A stretch of DNA of 33,864 nt from GCA-2729515 sp036336695 (GTDB lineage Bacteria; Myxococcota_A; UBA9160; SMWR01), in contig JAYZFQ010000080.1 of NCBI GenBank assembly GCA_036336695.1, forward strand, positions 1 through 33,864, given 5' to 3'. This document shows, piece after piece, positions 9,368 through 16,839 of the stretch (positions are counted from its first letter, which is position 1; each line of letters starts with the position of its first letter). The notes beneath the pieces were generated by a model that saw nothing but the letters and a program-made list of their open reading frames with translations, did not search any database and was not told the origin of the DNA. The position numbers were made by a program, and so were the translations under genes.

Positions 9368-9373
9368 TTGACA
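9368..9373 (+). promoter_or_regulatory. Possible -35 box upstream of the carotenoid-oxygenase gene
   Basis: A perfect TTGACA hexamer lies in the 66 bp between uvrA and the oxygenase. At the usual 17 bp spacing the -10 position (9391-9396) reads AAAGCT, a poor match. Transcription would then begin very close to the ATG at 9403, giving an almost leaderless message. The hexamer is seen directly; promoter function is a weak inference. Confidence 0.25.
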
Positions 9374-9402
9374 GCACGACCCCCAGGCTGAAAGCTGTGT
9401 CC

Positions 9403-10818
9403 ATGACCTCCTCCCAGCCCTCCCAAGACGAGCACCACGCGTGGGTCGAAGCCTGGCGGCCGTGCCCAGACGAGAACACCTACGCGATAACGCACGTCGA
9501 GGGCGAGATTCCCCGCGAGATCCACGGAACGCTCTATCGCAACGGGCCCTCCCAGCGGGTCCTTCCCAAGCAGGGATACGAAGCACTGCACCTGTTCGAC
9601 GGCAATGCCCTCCTTCATGCCTTTCGCTTCGAAGACGGGCAGGTTCACTACACCGGGCGATACGCACGCGATGCGCGCTTCCTCCACGAAGCGCAGCACG
9701 GAACCGACGGCCTGGGCTTCGTAAACATTCCCGCCGAAAACGAAGAACTCGCCCTCGGCTTCTCTCCCAACACGAACGTCGTATGGCATGGCGGAAGACT
9801 TCTCGCGCTCGTCGAGGCGGGCTTTCCGTTCGAGTTGGATCCCCGGACGCTCGACTCGCGGGGAACCCACCTGCTCCGGGAAGAAATGCTCGGCATGAGC
9901 ACCACTGCCCATCCCAAGATCGATGGGCGCACGGGCCAGATGCTGATCCACGGCTACCAGCCGATCGAGCCCTACGTGCAGCTCTACATCGTCGAACCCG
10001 ATGGCACCTGCTCGCTTGCGGAGACCGTGGAGACGCCTTACGCGGTGATGATGCATGACTTCGCGATTACCGAGCATTACGTCGTCTTCCCCTTGTGCCC
10101 GATCACCTGGGATCTCGAACGGGGCGCGTGTCTGCGCGACTGGCTTCGCTGGGAGCCGGAGAAGGGGCTCCGTTTCGGCGTCCGGGAGCGCGCGCCGGGA
10201 AGTCCGGTGCGCTGGTTCGAAGCCCCCAGCCCCGGCTTCCTGTTCCACCCCGGCAACGCCTACGAAAAGGACGGCAAGATCCTGATGGACGCCTGCACCT
10301 ACCCGGACGGCGGCGCGCTGCTCGAGCAGCTCGCTGTCTACCGGGCCGGGCAGCAGGTAAGCCGCGCCGGAGCCCACCCCGTCCTCTATGAATTCGACCT
10401 CGCCAGCGGCACCTGCAAGGAGACCTGGCTAGACGACCACACGGCCGAGTTCCCGCGCCTGGACGAACGTCGCGTCGGCTACGAGAATCGGTTCGGCTAC
10501 GCCCTGCTGGGGGAGCCCGGGCTCGCGGGTATCGGCGCCAACACCCTCGCTCGTTACGACCGCAGAGGAGGGCGACTCGTCCGCCACGAATTCGGGGCGC
10601 TGGACTACCCCGGGGAGCCTGTCTTCGTGCCCCGGACTGCCGAGGCGGCGGAAGACGACGGTTTCGTACTGACGGTGGTCTTCGATGGAGAGGCGGGGAA
10701 GAGTTCCCTCGCGGTGCTCGACGCTCAAAACCTGGATGGCGAACCCCTCGCGCGTGCGCACCTGGAGCATCGTGTGCCGCTCGGTTTCCACGGCAACTTC
10801 GCAGCGGGAGTGGTGTAG
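9403..10818 (+). CDS. Carotenoid oxygenase (RPE65/carotenoid cleavage dioxygenase family)
   Basis: This 471-residue protein belongs to the non-haem Fe(II) dioxygenases that cleave conjugated double bonds in carotenoids, apocarotenoids or stilbenoids. The N-terminus has IPREIHGTLYRNGPSQRV, the family's GT(L/F)xRNGP entry motif, and GNALLHAFRF. The four iron-binding histidines all appear in their usual contexts: His170 (TTAHPK), His218 (MMHDFAIT), His282 (FHPGNAYE) and His463 (GFHGNF), the last close to the C-terminus as expected. ATG at 9403 is preferred; a GTG two codons earlier (9397) is possible. It lies between uvrA and the polyene cluster on the same strand as the first cluster block, 47 bp before the PlsC-like gene, so co-regulation with the cluster is plausible but unproven. 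Cytosolic location is expected, as no signal peptide is seen. Confidence 0.93.
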   Translation: MTSSQPSQDEHHAWVEAWRPCPDENTYAITHVEGEIPREIHGTLYRNGPSQRVLPKQGYEALHLFDGNALLHAFRFEDGQVHYTGRYARDARFLHEAQHGTDGLGFVNIPAENEELALGFSPNTNVVWHGGRLLALVEAGFPFELDPRTLDSRGTHLLREEMLGMSTTAHPKIDGRTGQMLIHGYQPIEPYVQLYIVEPDGTCSLAETVETPYAVMMHDFAITEHYVVFPLCPITWDLERGACLRDWLRWEPEKGLRFGVRERAPGSPVRWFEAPSPGFLFHPGNAYEKDGKILMDACTYPDGGALLEQLAVYRAGQQVSRAGAHPVLYEFDLASGTCKETWLDDHTAEFPRLDERRVGYENRFGYALLGEPGLAGIGANTLARYDRRGGRLVRHEFGALDYPGEPVFVPRTAEAAEDDGFVLTVVFDGEAGKSSLAVLDAQNLDGEPLARAHLEHRVPLGFHGNFAAGVV

Positions 10819-10865
10819 CCACCGGTTCTACACCCGATTCCGACGATAGGGTCCAGCAGCGTCCC

Positions 10866-11645
10866 ATGGCCGAATCTCTCTCGCGCCCGGCACACGCCCT
10901 TGGCAGCGCGATTGCGTTCTTTCTCTTCGCTGCAGCCGTGATCCCGTTGAGTCTGCTCGTCTTCCCGCTCCTCTACCTGCTCCCTTCTTCGCGCCACACC
11001 CGGGAACTCCGCGCCCAGCGGATCGTGCAATGGACCTTCCGCTGCTATTGCGCCGCATTGTCCGCCCTGCGAGTCGCCTCGGTCCGCGTGGAAGGAGTGG
11101 AGCGGCTTCGCGCCCCCGGACCTTATGTCGTCATTTCGAACCATCCGACCCTGCTCGACGTCGTGATCCTCGGCTCCTTGAGGGCTCAACTCGACTGCGT
11201 CGCCAAGCGATCCGCCTGGTCGAACCCGTTCATGGCCGGCGTGATCCGGGCGACCGGCTATTTGCCGAACGACGCGGGCCCCCTGCTCGTCGACGCCTGT
11301 ACGGCGCGGCTCCGCGCGGGGCGATCTCTCCTGATCTTTCCCGAGGGCACGCGCTCGCCAGCGGGCGACCTCCACCCGTTTCGGCGCGGCTTCGCCCATG
11401 TCGCGCTCCGGGCAACCGCGCCAATTCTCCCGGTCTGCATCCGCTGCGACCCGCCGGCCCTGGGGAAGGAGCGTCGCTGGTGGCAGATGCCGAACGAAAC
11501 GCTTCGTTACACGATCGAGATCGGAGAGGCCATCGACCCGGGCGGGCTCGTGCCGCAGCACGGCGGACGCGGGGCAACGGCGCGCCGTGTCACCGCTGCG
11601 CTCCGTGACTTCTACCTGAAAAAACTGCACTATACACCCGGCTGA
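10866..11645 (+). CDS. PlsC-type 1-acylglycerol-3-phosphate acyltransferase, APE-cluster associated
   Basis: This 259-residue protein has an N-terminal hydrophobic anchor (about residues 15-40). It carries the PlsC acyltransferase motifs NHPTLLD (His93 and Asp98 of the HX4D catalytic motif) and FPEGTRSP (residues 158-165, which bind the acceptor phosphate). Family members move an acyl chain from ACP or CoA to a lysophospholipid-like acceptor at the inner membrane. APE clusters regularly contain such a gene (ApeD-like), thought to help mount the polyene on a lipid. It opens the plus-strand block PlsC - ACP - LpxL-like - ketosynthase, with 11 bp to the ACP gene. The position at the cluster edge, next to the ACP, makes a dedicated role more likely than general phospholipid synthesis. 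Confidence 0.88.
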   Translation: MAESLSRPAHALGSAIAFFLFAAAVIPLSLLVFPLLYLLPSSRHTRELRAQRIVQWTFRCYCAALSALRVASVRVEGVERLRAPGPYVVISNHPTLLDVVILGSLRAQLDCVAKRSAWSNPFMAGVIRATGYLPNDAGPLLVDACTARLRAGRSLLIFPEGTRSPAGDLHPFRRGFAHVALRATAPILPVCIRCDPPALGKERRWWQMPNETLRYTIEIGEAIDPGGLVPQHGGRGATARRVTAALRDFYLKKLHYTPG

Positions 11646-11656
11646 GGGGCCACCGG

Positions 11657-11899
11657 ATGCCGTCCAAAGAAGAGATCTACGCCTGGGTCACCGAGGTGTT
11701 GACGCGCGAGTTCGACTTCCAAGGGGAACAGCTCCGCCCCGCAACGCACCTGATCGACGATCTCGACCTCGACAGCATCGATGCTGTCGACATGGCCGTG
11801 CGCCTCGAGGAGAAGACAGGCTTTCGTTTCGAGGAAGAGGAGCTTCGGTCGGTCGAGACGATTCAAGACGTCGTCGACCTGATCCATGGCCACCCGTAA
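11657..11899 (+). CDS. Acyl carrier protein (first of two in the cluster)
   Basis: This 80-residue acidic protein has the phosphopantetheine attachment motif LDLDSIDAVDMAV, with Ser40 as the modified residue. It is of standard ACP length and has the expected four-helix pattern. It lies between two acyltransferases and overlaps the next start by 14 bp, so it is probably the carrier that feeds them or the adjacent FabF-type ketosynthase (ApeE/ApeF-like role). It differs from the second ACP at 22389 in the residues around the serine and in the C-terminal helix, which suggests specialised partners. Confidence 0.93.
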   Translation: MPSKEEIYAWVTEVLTREFDFQGEQLRPATHLIDDLDLDSIDAVDMAVRLEEKTGFRFEEEELRSVETIQDVVDLIHGHP

Positions 11900-12860
11900 C
11901 GACCCCGAAACCGAAGTCGAATCTTCCCAGGGGTGGGCCCGGATCGCCGAGCGTGGCTCCCTGCTCGGCTTGCGTATCACCGTTTGGTGCTACCGCACGT
12001 TCGGACGCCGGCTCTTCCTCTGCCTCATTCACGCCATCGTCACCTATTTCTTCCTGACGGACCGCACCGGGCGCAAGGCTTCGCGCGATTACCTGGCACG
12101 CGTCTGGAGAAATCCAAAGGGCCGACAGGCCCTCGGGACACCACCGGGCTTGTGGCAGAGCTTTCTACACTACCGGCAGTTCGCACTTGTGATCGTCGAT
12201 CGGCTCGCGATCTGGTCCGGGCGGACCGAGGCGTTCGAGTTCCAGGCGGACGGGATCGAGCTCGTGGATCGGCTCGCCGCGGAAGGCCGCGGGGCCCTGG
12301 TCCTCGGTGCACACCTTGGGAACTTCGACGCGATGCGACTCCTTGCGGAGCGGACCGAGACCACCGTAAACGTCTTGATGTTCACGGCCCATGCCCAACG
12401 AATCAACCGGATCTTCCAGGAACTGTCTCCCGACGCCGCCGCCCGGGTCATCGCAGTCGAGCCGGGATCGATCCACAGCGTCTTCGAAATTCGAGCGTGC
12501 CTGGAGCGCGGCGAAATCGTGGCAATCCTCGGGGATCGGGTCGAGCCGGGCGACCGGGGTCGCACGACGCCGGTCTCCTTGCTCGGCGACCCGATCGAAC
12601 TCCCGCACGCGCCGTTCCTCTTGGCACACCTCCTGGGCTACCCGGTCCTGCTGATGCTCGCCCTGCGGGCCGGCACCAACCGTTACCGGGTGCACACCGA
12701 ACAGTTGGCCGAGCGGGTCTCGCTGCCGCGGGACGGGCGCGCGGAGGTCCTCTCCGAACTCTTGACACGCTACGCTGGCCGACTCGAACATTACTGTCTG
12801 GAGCACCCCTACCAGTGGTTCAACTTCTTCGACTACTGGGGCGACGGCCCGTCGTCCTGA
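11886..12860 (+). CDS. LpxL/HtrB-like lipid acyltransferase
   Basis: This 324-residue protein has a hydrophobic N-terminal region (FLCLIHAIVTYFFL) and the acyltransferase motif GAHLGNFDAMR (His143, Asp148; HX4D). It also has ILGDRVEPGDRG and a C-terminal YQWFNFFDYWG, all typical of the lauroyl/myristoyl lipid A acyltransferase superfamily. In APE and flexirubin clusters such a protein, often fused to a glycosyltransferase (ApeJ-like), is thought to attach acyl chains to the pigment lipid. Here it is a free-standing enzyme, and the glycosyltransferase of the cluster is fused to a dehydratase instead (23192). The ATG at 11886 lies inside the ACP gene (14 bp overlap), pointing to translational coupling. 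Confidence 0.88.
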   Translation: MATRNDPETEVESSQGWARIAERGSLLGLRITVWCYRTFGRRLFLCLIHAIVTYFFLTDRTGRKASRDYLARVWRNPKGRQALGTPPGLWQSFLHYRQFALVIVDRLAIWSGRTEAFEFQADGIELVDRLAAEGRGALVLGAHLGNFDAMRLLAERTETTVNVLMFTAHAQRINRIFQELSPDAAARVIAVEPGSIHSVFEIRACLERGEIVAILGDRVEPGDRGRTTPVSLLGDPIELPHAPFLLAHLLGYPVLLMLALRAGTNRYRVHTEQLAERVSLPRDGRAEVLSELLTRYAGRLEHYCLEHPYQWFNFFDYWGDGPSS

Positions 12861-12867
12861 CAACCCG

Positions 12868-14103
12868 ATGACCCGGCGGGTCGTAGTCACCGGCATGGCC
12901 GGGCTGACCTCCATCGGGCTGGACTGGGCGTCCGTACGCGGCGCCCTCCTCGCCGGGCGTTCGGGCGTTCAGGCCATCCCGGAATTTTCAGCGATCGATG
13001 GTCTCACCTGTCGGCTCGGTGCACCGGCGCGAGATTTCTCGACCCCCGCGCACTACCCGCGCAAGACACTCCGCTCGATGGGGCGTGTTGCCATCCTGGC
13101 CACCCGCTCGGTGGAACTGGCGCTGGAGCACGCCGGCCTGGCTGGACACCCGGTCATCACTTCCGGACGTGCTGGCGTCAGCTACGGCTCGAATTCCGGG
13201 AGTCCGCCGGCGATGGCAACCTATACCGGGCGCCTGCATGGCGACCAGACGGTGCGCGGCATCGCGGCGAGCGAATACCTCAAGTTCATGAGCCATAGCT
13301 GCGCCGCGAACCTGGCGTCCTTTTTCGGCCTTCGCGGCCGCGTCCTGCCGACGTCGAGCGCCTGCACGTCGGGAAGTCAGGGCGTCGGTTGCGCGTACGA
13401 CACCATCCGGTTCGGCCAGCAGGACGTGATGCTTGCCGGAGGCGCGGATGAGTTCGACGTGATGGACGTCGCGGTCTTCGACGTGCTTTACGCCGCATCG
13501 ACGCGAAACGCCTCACCGGGGGAAACCCCCCGACCCTTCGACACCGCACGTGATGGGCTGGTCGTGGGGGAGGGCGCTGGCTGCCTCGTCCTCGAAGAAC
13601 TCGAGCACGCCCGCAGCCGGGGGGCCCCCATCCATGCCGAGGTCATCGGTTACGCCACCAACTGCGACGGCCGCCACATGACCAACCCAGACCCCGCCGG
13701 CATGGAAGCCGTCATGCGCCTCGGCCTGGCGGATGCCAGCCTGGCCCCTCACGACGTCGACTACGTCAACGCCCATGCGACCGGTACGGCCGCCGGTGAC
13801 GTCGCCGAAAGCCGGGCGACCCACGATGTGTTCGGAGACCGCGTCCCGGTCAGTTCTCTCAAGGGACATCTCGGCCACACGCTGGGCGCCTGTGGCGCCA
13901 TCGAGGCATGGATCACGCTCGAGATGATGCGGGAAGGGTGGGTCGCCCCCACTCTGAACCTCGAAGCCGTGGATCCCGCTTGCGCCGCGCTCGACTACGT
14001 CCAGGAAAAACCGCGTCAGACAGAAATCCGGATCGCGATGAGCAACAACTTCGCCTTCGGTGGGATCAATACGTCTCTTCTGTTCCGGCGGTGGCCCGAC
14101 TGA
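12868..14103 (+). CDS. FabF-type beta-ketoacyl-ACP synthase (ApeR-like)
   Basis: This 411-residue condensing enzyme has a complete active site: nucleophile Cys166 in SSACTSGSQG, His303 in NAHATGTAAGD, Lys332 and His337 in LKGHLGHTLGACG, and the C-terminal glycine loop NNFAFGGIN. It would catalyse decarboxylative condensation of malonyl-ACP with an ACP-bound chain. It closes the first plus-strand block, 7 bp after the LpxL-like gene. A second catalytically complete ketosynthase (16836-18035) and a Cys-less one (16096-16839) lie in the cluster, matching the three-ketosynthase-like composition (ApeO, ApeR, ApeC) of APE pathways. The last 38 bp overlap the convergent COG4648 gene. Confidence 0.93.
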   Translation: MTRRVVVTGMAGLTSIGLDWASVRGALLAGRSGVQAIPEFSAIDGLTCRLGAPARDFSTPAHYPRKTLRSMGRVAILATRSVELALEHAGLAGHPVITSGRAGVSYGSNSGSPPAMATYTGRLHGDQTVRGIAASEYLKFMSHSCAANLASFFGLRGRVLPTSSACTSGSQGVGCAYDTIRFGQQDVMLAGGADEFDVMDVAVFDVLYAASTRNASPGETPRPFDTARDGLVVGEGAGCLVLEELEHARSRGAPIHAEVIGYATNCDGRHMTNPDPAGMEAVMRLGLADASLAPHDVDYVNAHATGTAAGDVAESRATHDVFGDRVPVSSLKGHLGHTLGACGAIEAWITLEMMREGWVAPTLNLEAVDPACAALDYVQEKPRQTEIRIAMSNNFAFGGINTSLLFRRWPD

Positions 14104-14785
14104 GACGCGCCTCCACGTAGGCGAGAGAGCGCCGACCGTTTTTCGTCCGGCTGGCCGGGAACCATTTCGCGAAGATCCGATCCGCGACCCCATCCCCGTA
14201 GTGGCGAAACCAGAGTTTCCGAAAGACGAACTCGCCGGCCAGCAGCGTTCCCATCAGGCCGTAGAACACCAGCCCCGCGTACAGCGCCCACCACTCCAGG
14301 GGCGCCCACAGCGCCAGGGCGCCGACACAGAGCGCGTTCGCCGCGAGAAACCCACACCAGACCCCGGTGACCTTGCGGCAGTAGGGGACGCAGAAATCGG
14401 GCAGATCGACCTCCACGGCTCGGGCGAAACGTTCGATCACGGGCATCCCGCGGCGCAGACTCGCGGCAAACGTCCAGAGCAGATAGAGACTCACCAGCAT
14501 CGGAACGAAGAGCAGCAGTGTCTCGTTTCCCGTCAACACCGCGAGCAGGACGAGCAGCAGAAGCGGAAGGTGCTGCCGGGCGAGTCCCCACAACGCCTCC
14601 GCAGAGCCTCCGCCGCGCAGGAGGAACCCGATCGCGTACAGCGCGATCAACAAGCCACCGAGGGTCCGGGTTCCGAGATGGGTGTACCCGGCCCAGATGA
14701 TGAACGGGAAGGCGAGGAAGAAGGCCGCCTGGACCGTGGTCCCCGCAATCCTGCCTGCGTTGAAACGGCGCTGGGCCCCGTCCAT
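14066..14785 (-). CDS. COG4648-type inner-membrane protein (ApeG-like)
   Basis: This 239-residue protein has about six membrane segments: two or three before residue 60, LPLLLLVLLAVL near 73-84, LLFVPMLVSLYLLW near 91-104, and two after 140. The segment PVIERFARAVEVDLPDF (115-131) followed by CRKVTGVWCGFLAAN (136-150) is the hallmark of the COG4648 family, and RKLWFRHYGDG lies near the C-terminus. This family is found almost only in APE-type clusters; its function is unknown. It is the only member of its strand block. It is convergent with and overlaps the ketosynthase by 38 bp, and is divergent from the flavoprotein gene with 66 bp between start codons. The ATG at 14785 was chosen because the frame upstream loses hydrophobic character and runs into the flavoprotein gene. 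Confidence 0.87.
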   Translation of the reverse strand: MDGAQRRFNAGRIAGTTVQAAFFLAFPFIIWAGYTHLGTRTLGGLLIALYAIGFLLRGGGSAEALWGLARQHLPLLLLVLLAVLTGNETLLLFVPMLVSLYLLWTFAASLRRGMPVIERFARAVEVDLPDFCVPYCRKVTGVWCGFLAANALCVGALALWAPLEWWALYAGLVFYGLMGTLLAGEFVFRKLWFRHYGDGVADRIFAKWFPASRTKNGRRSLAYVEARLSRATAGTEETY

Positions 14786-14851
14786 CGAGTCGGGACGGTA
14801 CTCACTGGCCGCAACGTCGACAAACGCGCGAGCACGGGTTCTAATCCCGGG

Positions 14852-16099
14852 ATGCCGCGCGAGCCCATACGCAACGTCGCCGTCGTTGGAGACGGCCCCG
14901 CAGGTTCCACCCTCGCGGCACTGCTGGGACGGGCGGGCTTGCGCGTCGCGGTCTTCGCTCGCGGGCGACCCGGCGCGCTGGTCGTTGGCGAATCCCTGGT
15001 CCCCGGGGTCATTCCAATCCTCCGGACGCTCGGCGTCGAAGACCAGGTGCGCAGCTATTCGACCCTCAAACCCGGCGCGACCTTCGTGGTGGACCCCGGC
15101 CAGTCCTTCGCAATCGACTTCGAAAGCGCGTGCAGCAACATCCCCGGGTACGCGTACAACGTGCCACGCGACCGGTTCGACGCCACGCTGTTGACGGAGA
15201 GCGAACGAAGCGGCGCACTCGTCGTGCGCAAGGCGGCGCGTCTCGAACGGGACGGGGCCGAACGCGTTCGCTTGTCTCCCGAGACGCTGGCGGATGCAGG
15301 TTTCGAAGAGCAGCCCGACCTGATCGTGGATGCCAGCGGTCGGGCGCGGGTCTTGCCTCGTCTCCTCGAACTGGCAACCCAACCGGGCGCGCGACGCGAT
15401 ACCGCACTCTTTTCCCATTGTGAAGCCGTACCGATCGACCGGGCGGGGCACGTGCACTCGGACCGCCTGGAACGCGGCTGGTGCTGGCGGATTCCGCTTC
15501 CCGACCGGGTTTCCGTCGGCGTGGTTGCGCCGCCGGATGTCCTGGCCGCGCGGGGTGCGACACCCGAACAACAGTTCGACGCCGCATTACAACAGGAACC
15601 GTACTTGAAGGCGCTGGCGCCCGGGGCGCGGCGGGTGGCGCCGGTGGTGCGGTATTCCAACTACCAGTCGACGACCTTGCGCGGCACCGGGGCGAACTGG
15701 GCCCTGGTCGGAGATGCCTTCGGTTTCATCGACCCGGTGTTTTCGAGCGGTCTCTACCTTGCGATGGCCTCCGCGCAGCGCCTCGCCCGCGCAATCCTCT
15801 CCCGGCGACCGGGTGCGCTCGATGGCTACGCCCGGCAGCACCTGCGACACCTTTCGAACTGGAGAGAAGCGATCGGCTACTTCTACGATGGGCGGTTCTT
15901 CGCACTTCTCGCAATGCGCGACCGAACGACACAATCTCGCTTCGGGCGGATCGTGAACCCCTATCTCTCTCGACGCCTCCCGCGGGTGTTCACCGGCGAG
16001 GCGAGCGACGGCCGCTACGACCCCTGGCTCCTCGGCGTCCTGGCCGGAGCCGCTCGGCGCGAACCCGGCGTCGAAAGCCTCGCCATCCGAGACCGCTAG
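14852..16099 (+). CDS. Flavin-dependent halogenase-like monooxygenase
   Basis: This 415-residue FAD protein starts with a Rossmann dinucleotide motif VAVVGDGPAGS (residues 9-19), with Asp14 where Gly is usual. VVGESLVPGVIPILRTLG follows, as in flavin-dependent halogenases. Lys73 (STLKPGATF) sits where the halogenase catalytic lysine is expected. The motif WCWRIP (Trp210-Pro215) fits the WxWxIP signature that separates halogenases from ordinary flavin monooxygenases. LVGDAFGFIDPVFSSG (FAD-contacting GD motif) follows. APE-related clusters, including the xanthomonadin locus, contain such a gene, and xanthomonadins are brominated. The protein may halogenate or hydroxylate the polyene end group; the actual reaction is unknown. 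Its stop TAG shares the palindrome CTAG with the stop of the convergent gene. Confidence 0.87.
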   Translation: MPREPIRNVAVVGDGPAGSTLAALLGRAGLRVAVFARGRPGALVVGESLVPGVIPILRTLGVEDQVRSYSTLKPGATFVVDPGQSFAIDFESACSNIPGYAYNVPRDRFDATLLTESERSGALVVRKAARLERDGAERVRLSPETLADAGFEEQPDLIVDASGRARVLPRLLELATQPGARRDTALFSHCEAVPIDRAGHVHSDRLERGWCWRIPLPDRVSVGVVAPPDVLAARGATPEQQFDAALQQEPYLKALAPGARRVAPVVRYSNYQSTTLRGTGANWALVGDAFGFIDPVFSSGLYLAMASAQRLARAILSRRPGALDGYARQHLRHLSNWREAIGYFYDGRFFALLAMRDRTTQSRFGRIVNPYLSRRLPRVFTGEASDGRYDPWLLGVLAGAARREPGVESLAIRDR

Positions 16100-16839
16100 T
16101 CGCCGGCGGGCAACTCCCGTTGCCAGGCCCACCCGCCACCCGGCCCGGACAGGACGAGGCGCTGTTCTCCCGAGAGGTACCAGCGAAGGAACTCGACCGC
16201 ATCCGGCCACGGCAGGCGCCCCGCTTCCCGGCGCTCCGCCACACGCTCGAAGCGGAGTTCGGGTCCGGCGCCTCGCGAGAGCAGCAGCGCGACCGCGTAG
16301 GTGCAACGGGCCTCTTCCACCAGGGGTGCAAACGTCGGCGAGAGGGGAACGTCTCCGACGACGAGCAGGACCGGTCGTTCCGGAGTCCGTTGGAGGAACG
16401 CGAGCGCCTCGAGAAAGCCACAGGCGAAACTGTCCTCTCGCGCCGCAATCGAACTCGATCCCCGGCGATTGCCCGCGGCGATGGAAAACAACCCGGCCTG
16501 GGCGTTGTGCACCGTGTGACTGAAGCGCGTGGGAGAAAGCGGCTCCCGGCGAGCCAGGCGCTCGAAGAGGACGACCGACTCGTTGATGTTTCCGTGGCGC
16601 GATGCAAACACCGTCGGCGCCTCGGCCCGATCCGACTCGCCGCAACACTCGAACGCCGCCGTGAGCATGACCCGCGCCAGGGGACTGCAGCGGCGCCGGA
16701 GCATCGCCGGCAGGAAACGTGCGTCCGGTGCGCCTTCTTCCACCAACGGCTGCGGCTCCGCCGCCCAGGCCTTCCAGGCCTGGGAATCGGATCGGCCGGG
16801 CGACCAGGCCGCCCAGCGTTGGATCGCGACGCCGATCAC
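16096..16839 (-). CDS. Ketosynthase-like protein lacking the catalytic Cys (ApeC/chain-length-factor-like, Ketoacyl-synt_2)
   Basis: This protein has 247 residues, about 60% of a full ketosynthase. It reads as an N-terminal thiolase-fold half: VFASRHGNINESVVLFERL, PLSPTRFSHTVHNAQAGLFSIA and EDSFACGFLEALAFL. Where a ketosynthase has its nucleophilic Cys the sequence reads GSSSIAA. It therefore cannot condense on its own and probably pairs with an active ketosynthase, as ApeC is thought to do with ApeO. The GTG start at 16839 overlaps the ketosynthase stop (GTGA), supporting a 1:1 complex made from one message. The frame can be read further upstream, but that stretch is antisense-like and lies inside the ketosynthase gene. 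Confidence 0.82.
   Translation of the reverse strand: MIGVAIQRWAAWSPGRSDSQAWKAWAAEPQPLVEEGAPDARFLPAMLRRRCSPLARVMLTAAFECCGESDRAEAPTVFASRHGNINESVVLFERLARREPLSPTRFSHTVHNAQAGLFSIAAGNRRGSSSIAAREDSFACGFLEALAFLQRTPERPVLLVVGDVPLSPTFAPLVEEARCTYAVALLLSRGAGPELRFERVAERREAGRLPWPDAVEFLRWYLSGEQRLVLSGPGGGWAWQRELPAGD

Noticed and set aside
7546..10377. Long minus-strand open frame (943 codons) across uvrA and the oxygenase gene
   Set aside because: It spans two unrelated well-supported genes on the other strand and shows no family motif. It is an antisense shadow caused by high GC at third positions.
14834..14854. T-arm-like sequence (GGGTTCTAATCCC) before the flavoprotein gene
   Set aside because: The TTC loop lacks the purine expected at the fourth position, no D-arm or anticodon arm can be folded upstream, and no acceptor stem is present. 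It is a chance short palindrome between divergent genes.
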